Shown here one piece after another: positions 35,727 through 44,427 of a stretch of DNA of 64,000 nt. The stretch is taken from the NCBI GenBank assembly GCA_963754235.1, contig CAVWFK010000046.1:62001-126000 (forward strand). Direction: 5' to 3'. Both the position numbers and the translations under genes were made by a program. The number at the start of each line of letters is the position of its first letter. Position 1 is the first letter of the stretch. The DNA is from DATAYA01 sp963754235. Its GTDB lineage: Bacteria > Pseudomonadota > Alphaproteobacteria > Acetobacterales > Acetobacteraceae. The notes below the pieces were generated by a model. It made no database searches and had not been told where the DNA came from. It saw only the letters and a program-made list of their open reading frames with translations.

Positions 35727-36098
35727 TTACGTCACGCTCGGCATCGCGTCGATGAAGCCCGTGACCGCGCGCAATCGCCCGTCATCGGCCAGCATCGCGA
35801 AATCGGTGCCGCCGAAGAACAGCGGCGCCTGCTCGGTGCCGCCGGCGCTCCAACTGAACCGCACGCGGTCATGGTGCGCCTCGATTCCGCTCGACAGGCG
35901 GAAGCGATAGCCCGGGAAGTGCTCCTGGACTGCGGCGATCATCGCGTCGATGCCGGCGTGTCCGGTGCCCTCGCGGTGAGCGTCGAGATAGCTGCCGCCC
36001 TCACTCCATGTCCGCGCGATGATGTCGCGGCGACGGCCGGCGTCGGTCTCGTTTCATGCCGCGATGTAGCCGCCGACGATCTCGTTGACTGAACTCAT
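35727..36098 (-). pseudogene. SnoaL/NTF2-like protein gene with premature stop at codon 15
   Basis: From ATG 36098 (GAGGAG upstream) the frame reads MSSVNEIVGGYIAA, then TGA at 36056-36054, then continues in the same frame (NETDAGRRRDIIARTW) through DAHREGTGHAGIDAMI, FPGYRFRLSSGIEAHHDRVRF and LRAVTGFIDAMPSV to 35727. The whole would be 123 aa, a typical NTF2-like (SnoaL) domain protein. The stop replaces a residue that is usually Trp (TGG to TGA, one base). The next ATG (35942) would leave only 71 aa without the first helices. It is divergent from an XRE regulator that may control it. Confidence 0.75.
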
Positions 36099-36179
36099 GC
36101 GATTGCTCCTCTGCTTGCGGACCGCGGCGCCCGGCTGCGGGTCCGTGAGCCATGAACCATCAGCACGGGGGCGCAGTCG

Positions 36180-36196
36180 ATTACTCCGCAGGTAAT
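36180..36196. promoter_or_regulatory. Palindrome ATTAC-N7-GTAAT, possible operator
   Basis: A 5+7+5 dyad lies between the divergent SnoaL-like pseudogene and the XRE regulator. It overlaps the ATG at 36195, which argues that the regulator actually starts at the downstream ATG 36231 and that this dyad may be its autoregulatory site. This is inference only. Confidence 0.35.
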
Positions 36197-36230
36197 GGAA
36201 GCGACCGACGTCGCGCGCTATCGTCGCGTC

Positions 36231-37031
36231 ATGTCACTCACGGCTCGCACGTTCGGACCTCTGCTGCGCGAATGGCGCCAGCGCCGGCGCATGAGCCAGC
36301 TCGGTCTGGCGCTGGAGGGCAATATCTCGGCGCGGCACTTGAGCTTCCTGGAAACCGGCCGAGCGCAGCCAAGCCGTGACATGGTGCTGCACCTGGCCGA
36401 GCATCTGGCGGTTCCGCTGCGCGATCGCAACGTCATGCTCGCCGCTGCGGGTTATGCGCCGGTATTCGGGGAACGCAAGCTCGACGATCCGGCGCTCGCC
36501 GCGGCGCGTCGGGCGATGGAACTGGTGATCCAGGGGCACGCGCCGTATCCGGCGATCGCCGTGGACCGGCATTGGACGCTGATAGCGGCGAATGACGCGA
36601 TCCCGCCGCTGCTTGCCGGCGTCGATGCCGAACTGCTGCGGCCGCCGGTGAACGTGATGCGGCTTGCGCTGCATCCGGCGGGCCTCGCGCCGCGCACGCT
36701 CAACCTGAGCGAGTGGCGTGGGCATCTGCTGGAACGACTGCGCCGGCAGGTGGAAGCGAGCGCCGATCCGGTGCTGATCGCGCTGCGCGAGGAATTGCAG
36801 GGCTATCCGGCACCCGGCGCACCGCGCCCGCCGCGGCCGGCGCGCGACTACGCGGGTATGGTGGTGCCATTCGAACTGCTGACGGAGGCAGGTGTGCTCG
36901 CCTTCTTCAGCACCATCACGGTATTCGGCACGCCGGTCGATGTCACGCTGTCGGAACTCGCGCTGGAGTGCTTCTACCCGGCCGACGCCGCGACCGCGGA
37001 GATCTTGCAGTGCGCCGCCGGACGACGGTGA
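36231..37031 (+). CDS. XRE-family regulator with MmyB-like C-terminal domain
   Basis: A 266-aa transcription regulator. The N-terminal helix-turn-helix (FGPLLREWRQRRRMSQLGLA, ISARHLSFLETGRAQPSRDM) is followed by an MmyB-type ligand-binding domain (AIAVDRHWTLIAANDAIPPLL, NVMRLALHPAGLAPRTLN, FFSTITVFGTPVDVTLSELALECFYPAD). ATG 36231 is preferred over 36195, which lies within a palindrome. Relatives often repress adjacent small-molecule or oxidoreductase genes. Its divergent neighbour here is the damaged SnoaL-like gene. The ligand is unknown. Confidence 0.88.
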   Translation: MSLTARTFGPLLREWRQRRRMSQLGLALEGNISARHLSFLETGRAQPSRDMVLHLAEHLAVPLRDRNVMLAAAGYAPVFGERKLDDPALAAARRAMELVIQGHAPYPAIAVDRHWTLIAANDAIPPLLAGVDAELLRPPVNVMRLALHPAGLAPRTLNLSEWRGHLLERLRRQVEASADPVLIALREELQGYPAPGAPRPPRPARDYAGMVVPFELLTEAGVLAFFSTITVFGTPVDVTLSELALECFYPADAATAEILQCAAGRR

Positions 37032-37323
37032 GCAATCGGCGTAAGCCTCGCCGATGTCGCAAATTGTGACGACTACCATGCGCTCAACCGGGCAAAGTCA
37101 TACAATCTGCATCAGAATGCGAGCCCAAGATTGCAATGTAAGAACCTTCTGGCTAGATCGACGGACGGCTGGGTTGCGGTCGGCATTTAATTGTGTTTCA
37201 GGATCGTCTGCGAGTCGTTAGATCGGCATGACGTGGCGTACACGGGGCAACGCCCAACGCCGAATACATCCGTGACCGCATCAGGTCGATTCGGTGTAAC
37301 CAAATGAGCGGGGGACCAGACAA
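37032..37323. other. AT-richer intergenic region before the Hint-domain gene
   Basis: About 290 bases with no convincing gene, visibly lower in GC than the surroundings (runs such as GCATTTAATTGTGTTTCAGG). It probably contains the promoter of the Hint-domain gene. AGCGGGGGACC lies just before its ATG as a weak ribosome site. I see no clear terminator for the XRE gene. Confidence 0.5.
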
Positions 37324-39252
37324 ATGGCAACGTTGACGGTCGGACCTGGCGATGAGTTTCCGACGATCTCCGCCGCGGTGACAGCATCACAAGCCGGCGA
37401 CACGATCCTCGTGCAGGCCGGCACTTATACAAACGACTTTGTGTCGATCTTCCAAGACCTCACCATCAAGGGCGTTGGTGGGCTGGTGAGCGTTGTTGCC
37501 ACCGTGCCTCCGCCGAACCTGAAGGCAATCTTCACCGTCGGTGCGCCCGGCGTGCACGTCGAAATCGACGACCTGGCCTTTTCCGGTGCTGCAATCCCGA
37601 GTGCCGATGGCGCCAACGGGGCAGGAATCCGCTATCAAGGCGGCAATCTCGTCCTGAACTCTGATCGCTTTGTCAATAACCAGGATGGCATGCTAGCTGC
37701 GGATGACCCGAATGGCAGCATCACGATCAACGGCTCGGAGTTTGCAAATAACGGCGTGAGTGACCCTCACAGCGAGGGATATGGCGCGACTCACAACCTC
37801 TACGTCAACCAAGTCAGCACCCTCACTATCGAGAACAGTTTGTTCACTGCAGCGAATGTAGGACATGAAATCAAAAGCCGCGCCTTCAACACGATCATCG
37901 AGAACAATCGGATCCAGGACGGTCCGAACAGCACGTCCAGCTACGAGATCGACCTGCCGAACGGTGGTAACGCGCTGATAAAGAACAACATCGTAGAGAA
38001 GGGACCGCATTCCCAGAACCCGGTCATGGTGACGTCCGGCGAAGAAGGCAATGTGCACCCGAATTCCAGCCTCACGGTCGAGGACAACACCTTCGTCAAC
38101 GATCTCGTTCCCGCGGCGACCGCTGTCCGCAACGAGACCGGCGTAACGGCAAGTATAGCCAACAACAGCTTCTATGGTATTCCTATAACGGATATTGCCT
38201 CCGGCCTGGCCAGCGTTTTAGGCACCACTATCTTGACGACGGAGCCCACGCTCGACTACTCACCGCCTCCATTGCTCTGCTTTTGCGCGGGGACCCTGAT
38301 CCGGGTGCCGTCGGGAGAGATGCCGATCGAGACGTTGCGCCTCGGTGATCGCGTGGCGACCCTGTCGGGAGAGATGAAAACCATCAAGTGGATCGGGCGC
38401 GGTCGGATTCGTGTACGCGCGAGCGACCGTTCCCGCGGCGCAGCCGTCATTATCGGTGCCGGTGCAATCAGCGACGGGATTCCGCACCGCGATTTGCACG
38501 TGACCAAAGGGCATTCGTTGTATCTGGATGGCGTCCTGGTGCCAGCGGAAAACCTGGTCAACCACCGCTCGATCGTCTGGAACGAACGCGCGCAAATATT
38601 GGACGTATTCCATATTGAATTGGATACCCATGAGGTCTTGCTCGCGAACGGCGCTCCGGCAGAGAGTTATCGGGACGACGGCAATGGAATGTGGTTTTAC
38701 AGTCCACCTCGCAGCGAGACCTCACCCCTGGTGCCGCTCGCGAAAGTCGTGACCGAGGGGCCGCTGCTGGAACGGATCTGGCGACGATTGCTGGATCGGG
38801 CCGGCGGTCAGCCGGCAGCACGCTGGACTGACGATCCCGACCTGCACCTCGTTGCGGAAGGCTCGCGCGTCGCCGCGAGTCAAATCAAAGGTGGCGTTCA
38901 CGTCTTCCACATCAGCACGCCAACAAAGACGCTTCACATTGCATCGCGCAGCGCCATTCCGGCTGCTGTGGGATTAAATGCAGACCAACGGCAGCTTGGC
39001 GTCGCTGTGCGAAAGATCGTCCTTCAGGCTGGCGGTGTGCGGGTCAGCATCCGCTACGATGCGGAGTTGCTGCGAGAAGGCTTCCACGGACCCGAGATCA
39101 AGAATGGCTGGCGCTGGACGACAGGACATGCAGCCCTGCCCGCGTCGGTATTGAGTGCCCTGGTCGGCCCCTTGACGGTAGCGGTGCATGTCGGTTGCGC
39201 ACTGCGCTATGCAGAGGCGCCATCGGCGCCGGCCATGCAGGCCGCGGCCTGA
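37324..39252 (+). CDS. Beta-helix protein with C-terminal Hint (autoprocessing) domain
   Basis: A 642-aa protein in two parts. Residues 1-310 look like a right-handed parallel beta-helix (DEFPTISAAVTASQAGDTIL, then short Asn-rich repeats such as NNQDGML, NGSEFANNGV, ENSLFTAANV, ENNRIQDG, NNIVEKG, DNTFVND). At residue 319 a Hint domain starts (CFCAGTLIRVPSGEMPIETLRLGDRVATL) and continues to about 470, with the histidine segment HVTKGHSLYLDGVLVPAENLV near 396. Hint domains cleave the peptide bond before their first Cys or transfer the upstream part to a nucleophile. No signal peptide is visible. The gene is less GC-rich than its neighbours, suggesting acquisition. A surface or adhesin-like role is inference. 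Confidence 0.85.
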   Translation: MATLTVGPGDEFPTISAAVTASQAGDTILVQAGTYTNDFVSIFQDLTIKGVGGLVSVVATVPPPNLKAIFTVGAPGVHVEIDDLAFSGAAIPSADGANGAGIRYQGGNLVLNSDRFVNNQDGMLAADDPNGSITINGSEFANNGVSDPHSEGYGATHNLYVNQVSTLTIENSLFTAANVGHEIKSRAFNTIIENNRIQDGPNSTSSYEIDLPNGGNALIKNNIVEKGPHSQNPVMVTSGEEGNVHPNSSLTVEDNTFVNDLVPAATAVRNETGVTASIANNSFYGIPITDIASGLASVLGTTILTTEPTLDYSPPPLLCFCAGTLIRVPSGEMPIETLRLGDRVATLSGEMKTIKWIGRGRIRVRASDRSRGAAVIIGAGAISDGIPHRDLHVTKGHSLYLDGVLVPAENLVNHRSIVWNERAQILDVFHIELDTHEVLLANGAPAESYRDDGNGMWFYSPPRSETSPLVPLAKVVTEGPLLERIWRRLLDRAGGQPAARWTDDPDLHLVAEGSRVAASQIKGGVHVFHISTPTKTLHIASRSAIPAAVGLNADQRQLGVAVRKIVLQAGGVRVSIRYDAELLREGFHGPEIKNGWRWTTGHAALPASVLSALVGPLTVAVHVGCALRYAEAPSAPAMQAAA

Positions 39253-39259
39253 GCGCCCG

Positions 39260-39406
39260 CTACCCTTGCCGGCGCGGATCAAACGCAGCCGCGCCGTCCA
39301 CCGTCCGCACATTACCTGCCACGTAATCGACCACCCGTCGCGCCACCGCCATCCTGACCGCGTGCTCCGGGTCAATCACGACCCGGAGCCCGAGGGACGG
39401 GATCAT
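39260..39406 (-). other. Possible small ORF divergent from the MFS gene
   Basis: Forty-eight codons from ATG 39406 (start overlapping the MFS start) to TAG at 39260. Translation begins MIPSLGLRVVIDPEHAVRMA and includes RVVDYVAGNVRTVDGAAAFD, which looks like ordinary protein rather than a random GC-rich shadow. It may be a remnant of a larger gene or a small protein. The hairpin at 39364-39389 lies within it. I do not recognise a family. Confidence 0.3.
39364..39389. promoter_or_regulatory. Perfect 10-bp dyad upstream of MFS gene
   Basis: GCTCCGGGTC, six bases, then GACCCGGAGC. It sits 16 bases before the MFS start codon, where a repressor site or a transcript hairpin could act. It is also inside the possible divergent small ORF, so it may be coincidental. 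Confidence 0.35.
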
Positions 39407-40844
39407 GAGCAAGCTTTATGTGCGCCCGCTGGCGGCCTCGCGCGACGGACTGACGCTGCGTCGCTGGCTCGCGCTGCCGGTAGTTCTCGGCGGCACCTTC
39501 ATGGTCGTGCTCGATTTCTTCATCGTCAACGTAGCGATCCCGTCGATCGAGCGTGAGCTGCGCACCGGCACCGCAGCGATCGAGTGGGTGGTCGCCGGCT
39601 ATGGTCTTGCCTACGCCGCACCGCTGATCATCGGCGGACGGCTCGGCGATCTGTACGGACGGCGCCGCGTGTTCACGCTCGGCATCGCGGTGTTCACGCT
39701 CGCCTCCGCCGCCTGCGGGCTCGCGCCCACCGCGGTTTCGCTGATCGTTGCCCGTGGGGCGCAGGGCGCCGGCGCGGCCCTGCTGGCGCCGCAGGTGCTG
39801 GCGATCCTTGGCGCGACCTTCGTCGGTATGGACCGCGCGCGTGCCTTCGCCGCCTATGGCGTCGTCCTGGGGCTTGCCTCGGCTTGCGGACAGGTGATCG
39901 GCGGCTTGATGATCAGGGCCGACATTCTTGGCCGCGGCTGGCGCGCCTGCTTCCTGGTCAACCTCCCGATCAGCGTGGCGGCCTTGGTGCTGGCTCCGCT
40001 GACGGTCGCCGAGTCGCGATCCGCGTCAGACAGCCGGCTCGATCTGCTTGGCGCGAGCCTGGTGACGCTCGGCACCGTTTGCGTGCTGGTCCCGCTGATC
40101 GAGGGCCGCGCCCGCGGCTGGCCGGGCTGGATATGGGCCTGTTTCGCGAGCGCGGCGGCATTGTGGGCCGCGTTCGTCCGCCAGCAGCGCCGGCGTGCCG
40201 CGCGCGGCGCGGCACCCCTGCTCGATCCGGCGCTGTTTCACCTCGGCAGGTTTCGCATCGGACTGGTTGCGGTGCTGGCACTGTTCGGCGGTGTCGCCTC
40301 GTTCTTCCTGATCTTGGCACTCTACCTTCAGGAGGGAAGGGGGCTCGCGCCGCTGCCCTCCGGATTGGTGTTCACGACCGTGGCGCTCTCGTTCAGCGCG
40401 ACCTCGCTCGGCGCCGGACGGATCGGGCAGCGCCTCGGCCGGCCGCCGCTCGTGATCGGCGCGCTCGGCATGGCGCTCGGCCTCGGTGCGCTGCGCCTGA
40501 TCGTCGGCGGGGTCGGCACAGGCGGTCCCCTCTCGCTGCTGCTCGCGGCACTGCTCGTCGATGGCGCGGGCATGGGACTGGTCATGGCGCCGCTTGTCGC
40601 GACGGTGCTGGCCGGGCTGCCGGGTCAGCACGCCGGGGCCGCCGCGGGCGTGCTGGCCGCCGCCCAGCAGCTCGGCAATTCACTCGGCGTGGCCCTGCTC
40701 GGCCTGGTGTTCTTCGGCGTGCTCGCCCATGCGGCCGGCAACGCCGCCGGCTATGGCGGCGCGTTCACCGCCGGTCTCGATTGCCTCGTGGCCCTCGCCC
40801 TCGTGCTCGCGGCACTGGCCTGGAGACTGCAGCGCGAGAGCTGA
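39405..40844 (+). CDS. MFS drug exporter, DHA2 (EmrB/QacA) 14-helix family
   Basis: A 479-aa membrane protein with about 14 hydrophobic segments. Near the N-terminus is the DHA2 signature LDFFIVNVAIPSIERELRTG, followed by GYGLAYAAPLIIGGRLGDLYGRRRVF, which contains motif A of the major facilitator superfamily. Such proteins export drugs, dyes or metabolites by proton antiport. No membrane-fusion protein (EmrA) is adjacent, so it probably acts in the inner membrane alone. It is convergent with hldE, with 11 bases between the stops. Confidence 0.92.
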   Translation: MSKLYVRPLAASRDGLTLRRWLALPVVLGGTFMVVLDFFIVNVAIPSIERELRTGTAAIEWVVAGYGLAYAAPLIIGGRLGDLYGRRRVFTLGIAVFTLASAACGLAPTAVSLIVARGAQGAGAALLAPQVLAILGATFVGMDRARAFAAYGVVLGLASACGQVIGGLMIRADILGRGWRACFLVNLPISVAALVLAPLTVAESRSASDSRLDLLGASLVTLGTVCVLVPLIEGRARGWPGWIWACFASAAALWAAFVRQQRRRAARGAAPLLDPALFHLGRFRIGLVAVLALFGGVASFFLILALYLQEGRGLAPLPSGLVFTTVALSFSATSLGAGRIGQRLGRPPLVIGALGMALGLGALRLIVGGVGTGGPLSLLLAALLVDGAGMGLVMAPLVATVLAGLPGQHAGAAAGVLAAAQQLGNSLGVALLGLVFFGVLAHAAGNAAGYGGAFTAGLDCLVALALVLAALAWRLQRES

Positions 40845-40855
40845 TGCCCGTCCGC

Positions 40856-42353
40856 TCAGCCGCGGATGCGCGCGACCGTCTCGGCCGTCGAATGGCCCGG
40901 CAGCAGCTCGGCCAGCAGCACCTGCCCGCCCCAGCCCTGCACCAGGTCGGCGCCAACCACACCCTCGATCCGGTAATCGGCCCCCTTCACCAGCAGGTCG
41001 GGCCGCAGCGCGCGGATCAGCGTCTCGGGCGTGTCCTCGTCGAACACCACCACCAGATCAACCACGCCGAGGCTCGCCAGCACCCCCGCACGGGCCGCCT
41101 GCGTCTGCACCGGACGCCCCTCGCCCTTGAGGCGGGCGGCGCTCGCGTCCGAATTCAGCCCGACCACCAGCCGGTCGCAGCGGGCGCGCGCCTGTTCCAG
41201 CAACGAGACGTGACCAGGGTGCAGCAGGTCGAAGCAGCCATTGGTGAAGCCGGTGCGCCAGCCACGGCGGCGCCAGCGCTCGATGTGCTCGGCGGCGGCC
41301 TCGCGGGTGACGATCTTGCGCGGCGCACCGCCCGGCGGCGAGATCGCGGCCGAGAGGTCAGTCGTGGTGACGATCGCGGTGCCGACCTTGCCCACCGCGA
41401 TGCCTGCGGCGAGGTTGGCGAGGCAGGCCGCAACCGGCAGTGGCAGCCCGACGGCAACGCAAGCGGCGAGGGTGGCGACCGCCGTGTCCTTGGCGCCGGA
41501 GATGTCATAGACTTCAGGCGCTTCGGCGGAGAAATGGTGCGGCCCGGTGTCGTCGAGCAGAAGTCATCCCGTCTTCGCCACGGGTCGTCAGCACGGCGCC
41601 GAAGCCGTGCGCCGCGCGCAGCGCTTCGGCCGCGGCGATCACCCCCGCTTCGGTCGAGACGTCGCGGCCGGTGGCGGCGTGCAGGGTGCGGCGGTTGGGG
41701 GTGATGATTTCGGCGCCGGCATAGGCGGCGAAATCGGGGCCGTGCGGATCGACCACTACCCGCCGACCCGCCGCGCGCGCGGCTGCAATCAGCCGCGGCG
41801 CCAGATCGCCCGCCAGCACGCCCTTGGCATAGTCCGACAGCACGATCGCCGCCGTCGCCGCCAGCGCGTCCCCGGCGATGCGCAGCAGGCGCTCGGCGAG
41901 GCGCGCAGAGATCGGGCTGCGCACCTCCTGATCGGCGCGCAGAAGCTGCTGGCCGAGCGCGATGTAGCGGGTTTTGACGGTGGTGGGCCGCCCGCCCTCG
42001 ATCAGCAGCCACGGCTCGACATTGCTCTGTCCGCCGATCAGCCCGGTGAGGTCGGAACCGGCCTGGTCGTCACCCACTACGGAGACGAAGGCGACTGCGG
42101 CGCCGAGGGCGGTGAGATTGCGCATCACGTTGCCGGCGCCGCCGGGCATCGTCACCTCGCGCTCGACCGCGACGATCGGGATCGGCGCCTCGGGGCTGAT
42201 GCGCTGGACGAAGCCGTAGAGGTAGCGGTCGAGCATGGCATCGCCCACGACGAGGACGCGGGCGCGGGAGAGTGCCGGCAGCGCGGCAAGCAGGGTGGCG
42301 TGATCGAGCGCCGCCTCCGGGCCGCCGGCGGGGAACCCTGAATGGATCGTCAT
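40856..42353 (-). pseudogene. hldE: Bifunctional heptose 7-phosphate kinase / heptose 1-phosphate adenylyltransferase, frameshifted
   Basis: Makes ADP-heptose for the lipopolysaccharide core. From ATG 42353 the kinase domain reads LVVGDAMLDRYLYGFVQRISPEAP, MPGGAGNVMRNL and DPHGPDFAAYAGAEIITPNR and leaves frame after TTRGEDGMT. Removing one A (plus strand) at 41561-41562 restores LLDDTGPHHFSAEAPEV, the kinase end (DISGAKDTAVATLAA), and the adenylyltransferase domain (FTNGCFDLLHPGHVSLLEQA). The total becomes 498 aa, the normal size. The second half is open to 40856 in its own frame. The usual GAGD in the kinase end reads GAKD here, an atypical residue at the ATP-binding/catalytic motif. Confidence 0.9.
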
Positions 42354-42436
42354 GCGGCCCACATGCGACTCATGGGCTTGGCCTAGCCTCTCGGGGGCAG
42401 AGTGGCAAGCGTGACCTGGGGTCGCGCGATCGCGTG

Positions 42437-42865
42437 TTAGTCGTCCGCCAGGAGCTCGTCGAGCGTGACCGGGCAAGCCTGCGCCAGCGGAAGCGGTGCC
42501 TGACCGTCGATGGTCTCCGGCATCGCGCGCAGCGCGTCACGATAGAGACCGCCGACGTCGATGCGCTGACGCATGGACGCGGTGAAATGGTCACGCGCCT
42601 GGGCACGAAACATCCGGGCTTCCGCGCGCCAGCTCGGGGCATCGCGCGACAGCGGCCAGGCCTCCGCTTTCAGCATATGGGCGAGTGCTTGCCGCAGGAG
42701 CGATTTGGTGGCTGTGAGGTCGCTCCGTCCCACGCTCTCGATCTCCTCGGCGATATTCGGCCAATCGAGGTCGGCGTCATTCACCCGCTCGCCGGCAGCA
42801 ATACGACGCAGCAAATCGCCCTGGCTCTCGCTCCAGTGCAGGATGTCGGTGTCATAGTCGCTCAT
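42437..42865 (-). CDS. DUF29 family protein
   Basis: A 142-aa protein starting MSDYDTDILHWSESQGDLLRR, with the family segments DWPNIAEEIESVGRSDL and LLRQALAHMLKAEAWP, SWRAEARMFRAQARDHFTASM and CPVTLDELL. DUF29 proteins are small helical proteins of unknown function, common and often multi-copy in alphaproteobacteria and cyanobacteria. ATG 42865 is chosen over an upstream start at 42886. A second, damaged copy lies at 44428-44900. Confidence 0.88.
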   Translation of the reverse strand: MSDYDTDILHWSESQGDLLRRIAAGERVNDADLDWPNIAEEIESVGRSDLTATKSLLRQALAHMLKAEAWPLSRDAPSWRAEARMFRAQARDHFTASMRQRIDVGGLYRDALRAMPETIDGQAPLPLAQACPVTLDELLADD

Positions 42866-42896
42866 TGGGGCCTCCGTCCCCTCCATACCACCCTCG

Positions 42897-43679
42897 CTAC
42901 TGCGCTACCCACCCGCCGTCGATCGGCAGCGGCGCGCCGGTGATCGTCGCCGCTGCTTCCGAGCACAGAAAGACCGCCAGCGCGCCGATCTGTTCGGGCG
43001 TGGTGAAGCGAACCATTGGCTGTTTCTCGGCGAGCAGGCGACGCTTCGCCTCATCGAAGCTGGTTCCGTCACGCTCCGCCCGCGCCGCGAGCTGGCGCTC
43101 GACCATCGGCGTCAGCACCCAGCCGGGGCAGATCGCGTTCGCCGTGATCCCCGATCCGGCAAGCTCGATGGCCGCGACCTTGGTTAGCCCCAGCACTCCA
43201 TGCTTGGCGGCGACATAGGCCGCCTTCTCCGCACTCGCGACCAGCCCGTGCGCCGAGGCGATGCTGATGATCCGTCCCCAGCCCCGCGCGCGCATCGGCG
43301 GGATCGCCGCCTGCGTCCCGTAGAAGACCGCGGAGAGGTTGATTGCGATCACCGCCTCCCAACGCTCGGGCGGAAAATCCCCGATCGGCGCCACATGCTG
43401 GATGCCGGCGTTATTCACCAGGATGTCCGGGCCGCCCAGCGCCTCGGTCGTGCGCGCGACCATCGCCGCGATCTGCCTCGGCTTGGCCATGTCGGCGGGA
43501 TCGTGCAGCACCCGCACGCCGAGCCCCGCGAGCTCGTCGCACAATCGCTCGATTTCGACCGGTTCGCCGAAGCCGTTGAGCATTACGTCCGCCCCGGCGG
43601 CCCCGAGCGCGCGCGCGATCGCCCAGCCGATGCCGCTCGTTGATCCCGTGACCAGTGCAACCTTGCCTCGCAGCTCCAT
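42897..43679 (-). CDS. 3-hydroxybutyrate dehydrogenase-like SDR
   Basis: A 260-aa short-chain dehydrogenase. VTGSTSGIGWAIARAL is the NAD loop, NNAGIQHVAPIGDFPPERW follows, then SIASAHGLVASAEKAAYVAAKHG with the Ser-Tyr-Lys triad, and CPGWVLTPMVERQ. NNAGIQHVAPI, SAHGLVAS and WVLTPMV are typical of D-3-hydroxybutyrate dehydrogenases of the polyhydroxybutyrate cycle. ATG 43679 is chosen because the family N-terminus MELRGKVALVTG begins there. It is a single gene divergent from dps. Confidence 0.9.
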   Translation of the reverse strand: MELRGKVALVTGSTSGIGWAIARALGAAGADVMLNGFGEPVEIERLCDELAGLGVRVLHDPADMAKPRQIAAMVARTTEALGGPDILVNNAGIQHVAPIGDFPPERWEAVIAINLSAVFYGTQAAIPPMRARGWGRIISIASAHGLVASAEKAAYVAAKHGVLGLTKVAAIELAGSGITANAICPGWVLTPMVERQLAARAERDGTSFDEAKRRLLAEKQPMVRFTTPEQIGALAVFLCSEAAATITGAPLPIDGGWVAQ

Positions 43680-43812
43680 CGCCCAACCTTCATCGTACCG
43701 GCGCACCACTCTGGCCGAACCGCGCCGCCAGGCAAGGCCGCGCGGGGCACCGGAACGCCGCCGCTCCGCGCGCGTTGGCAGGGCCGACGTAACCGCAACA
43801 GGAGACACGCCA

Positions 43813-44343
43813 ATGGCCGACAAGGCCCCCAAGGGACAGCAGCACAAGACCCACAACGATCTTGCGGGCAATGCCAAGGCGGTCTCGATGGAGGTGCTCA
43901 ACGCCCGCCTGGCCGACGGGATCGACCTCGCCCTGATCACCAAGCAGGCGCACTGGAACCTCAAGGGGCCGCAGTTCATCGGCATCCACCTGATGCTCGA
44001 CGGCTTTCGCAAGCAGCAGGACGAGTGGGTTGATACGATGGCGGAGCGGGTCACCCAGCTCGGCGGCACGGCGTTCGGCACCGTGCAGACGGTGGGCAAG
44101 GCGACCAGCCTGCCGCCCTATCCGACGGACGTCTATGCCATCGCCGACCATCTCAAGGAGCTGATCGATCGGTACGCGAGGGTCGCCAACGCGGTGCGCG
44201 CCGCAATCGAGCAGACCGACGAGGCGGGCGACCCCGACACCGCCGACATCTTCACGGAGGTCTCGCGCGGCCTCGACAAGCAGCTCTGGTTCCTCGAGGC
44301 GCATTTGCAGGAGCCGACCAACCCGCACCACCGGACGCTCTGA
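43813..44343 (+). CDS. dps: DNA starvation/stationary-phase protection protein Dps
   Basis: A ferritin-like protein that oxidises and stores iron and protects DNA. The 176-aa product has the Dps ferroxidase pattern TKQAHWNLKGPQFIGIHLMLDGF and KQQDEWVDTMAERVTQLG. The Lys- and His-containing N-terminal tail (ADKAPKGQQHKTHNDLAGN) could contact DNA. ATG 43813 has AGGAG 8 bases upstream, and the longer open frame from 43339 shadows the SDR gene. The divergent intergenic stretch 43680-43812 would hold its promoter. Confidence 0.94.
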   Translation: MADKAPKGQQHKTHNDLAGNAKAVSMEVLNARLADGIDLALITKQAHWNLKGPQFIGIHLMLDGFRKQQDEWVDTMAERVTQLGGTAFGTVQTVGKATSLPPYPTDVYAIADHLKELIDRYARVANAVRAAIEQTDEAGDPDTADIFTEVSRGLDKQLWFLEAHLQEPTNPHHRTL

Positions 44344-44427
44344 GCGCCAGACCGGGCGCCAGGGCAATTGGGATGCGACGCCCGCCGATCGGCGATATCC
44401 TCAAGCGACGACGGCAGGAGGGCTTTG

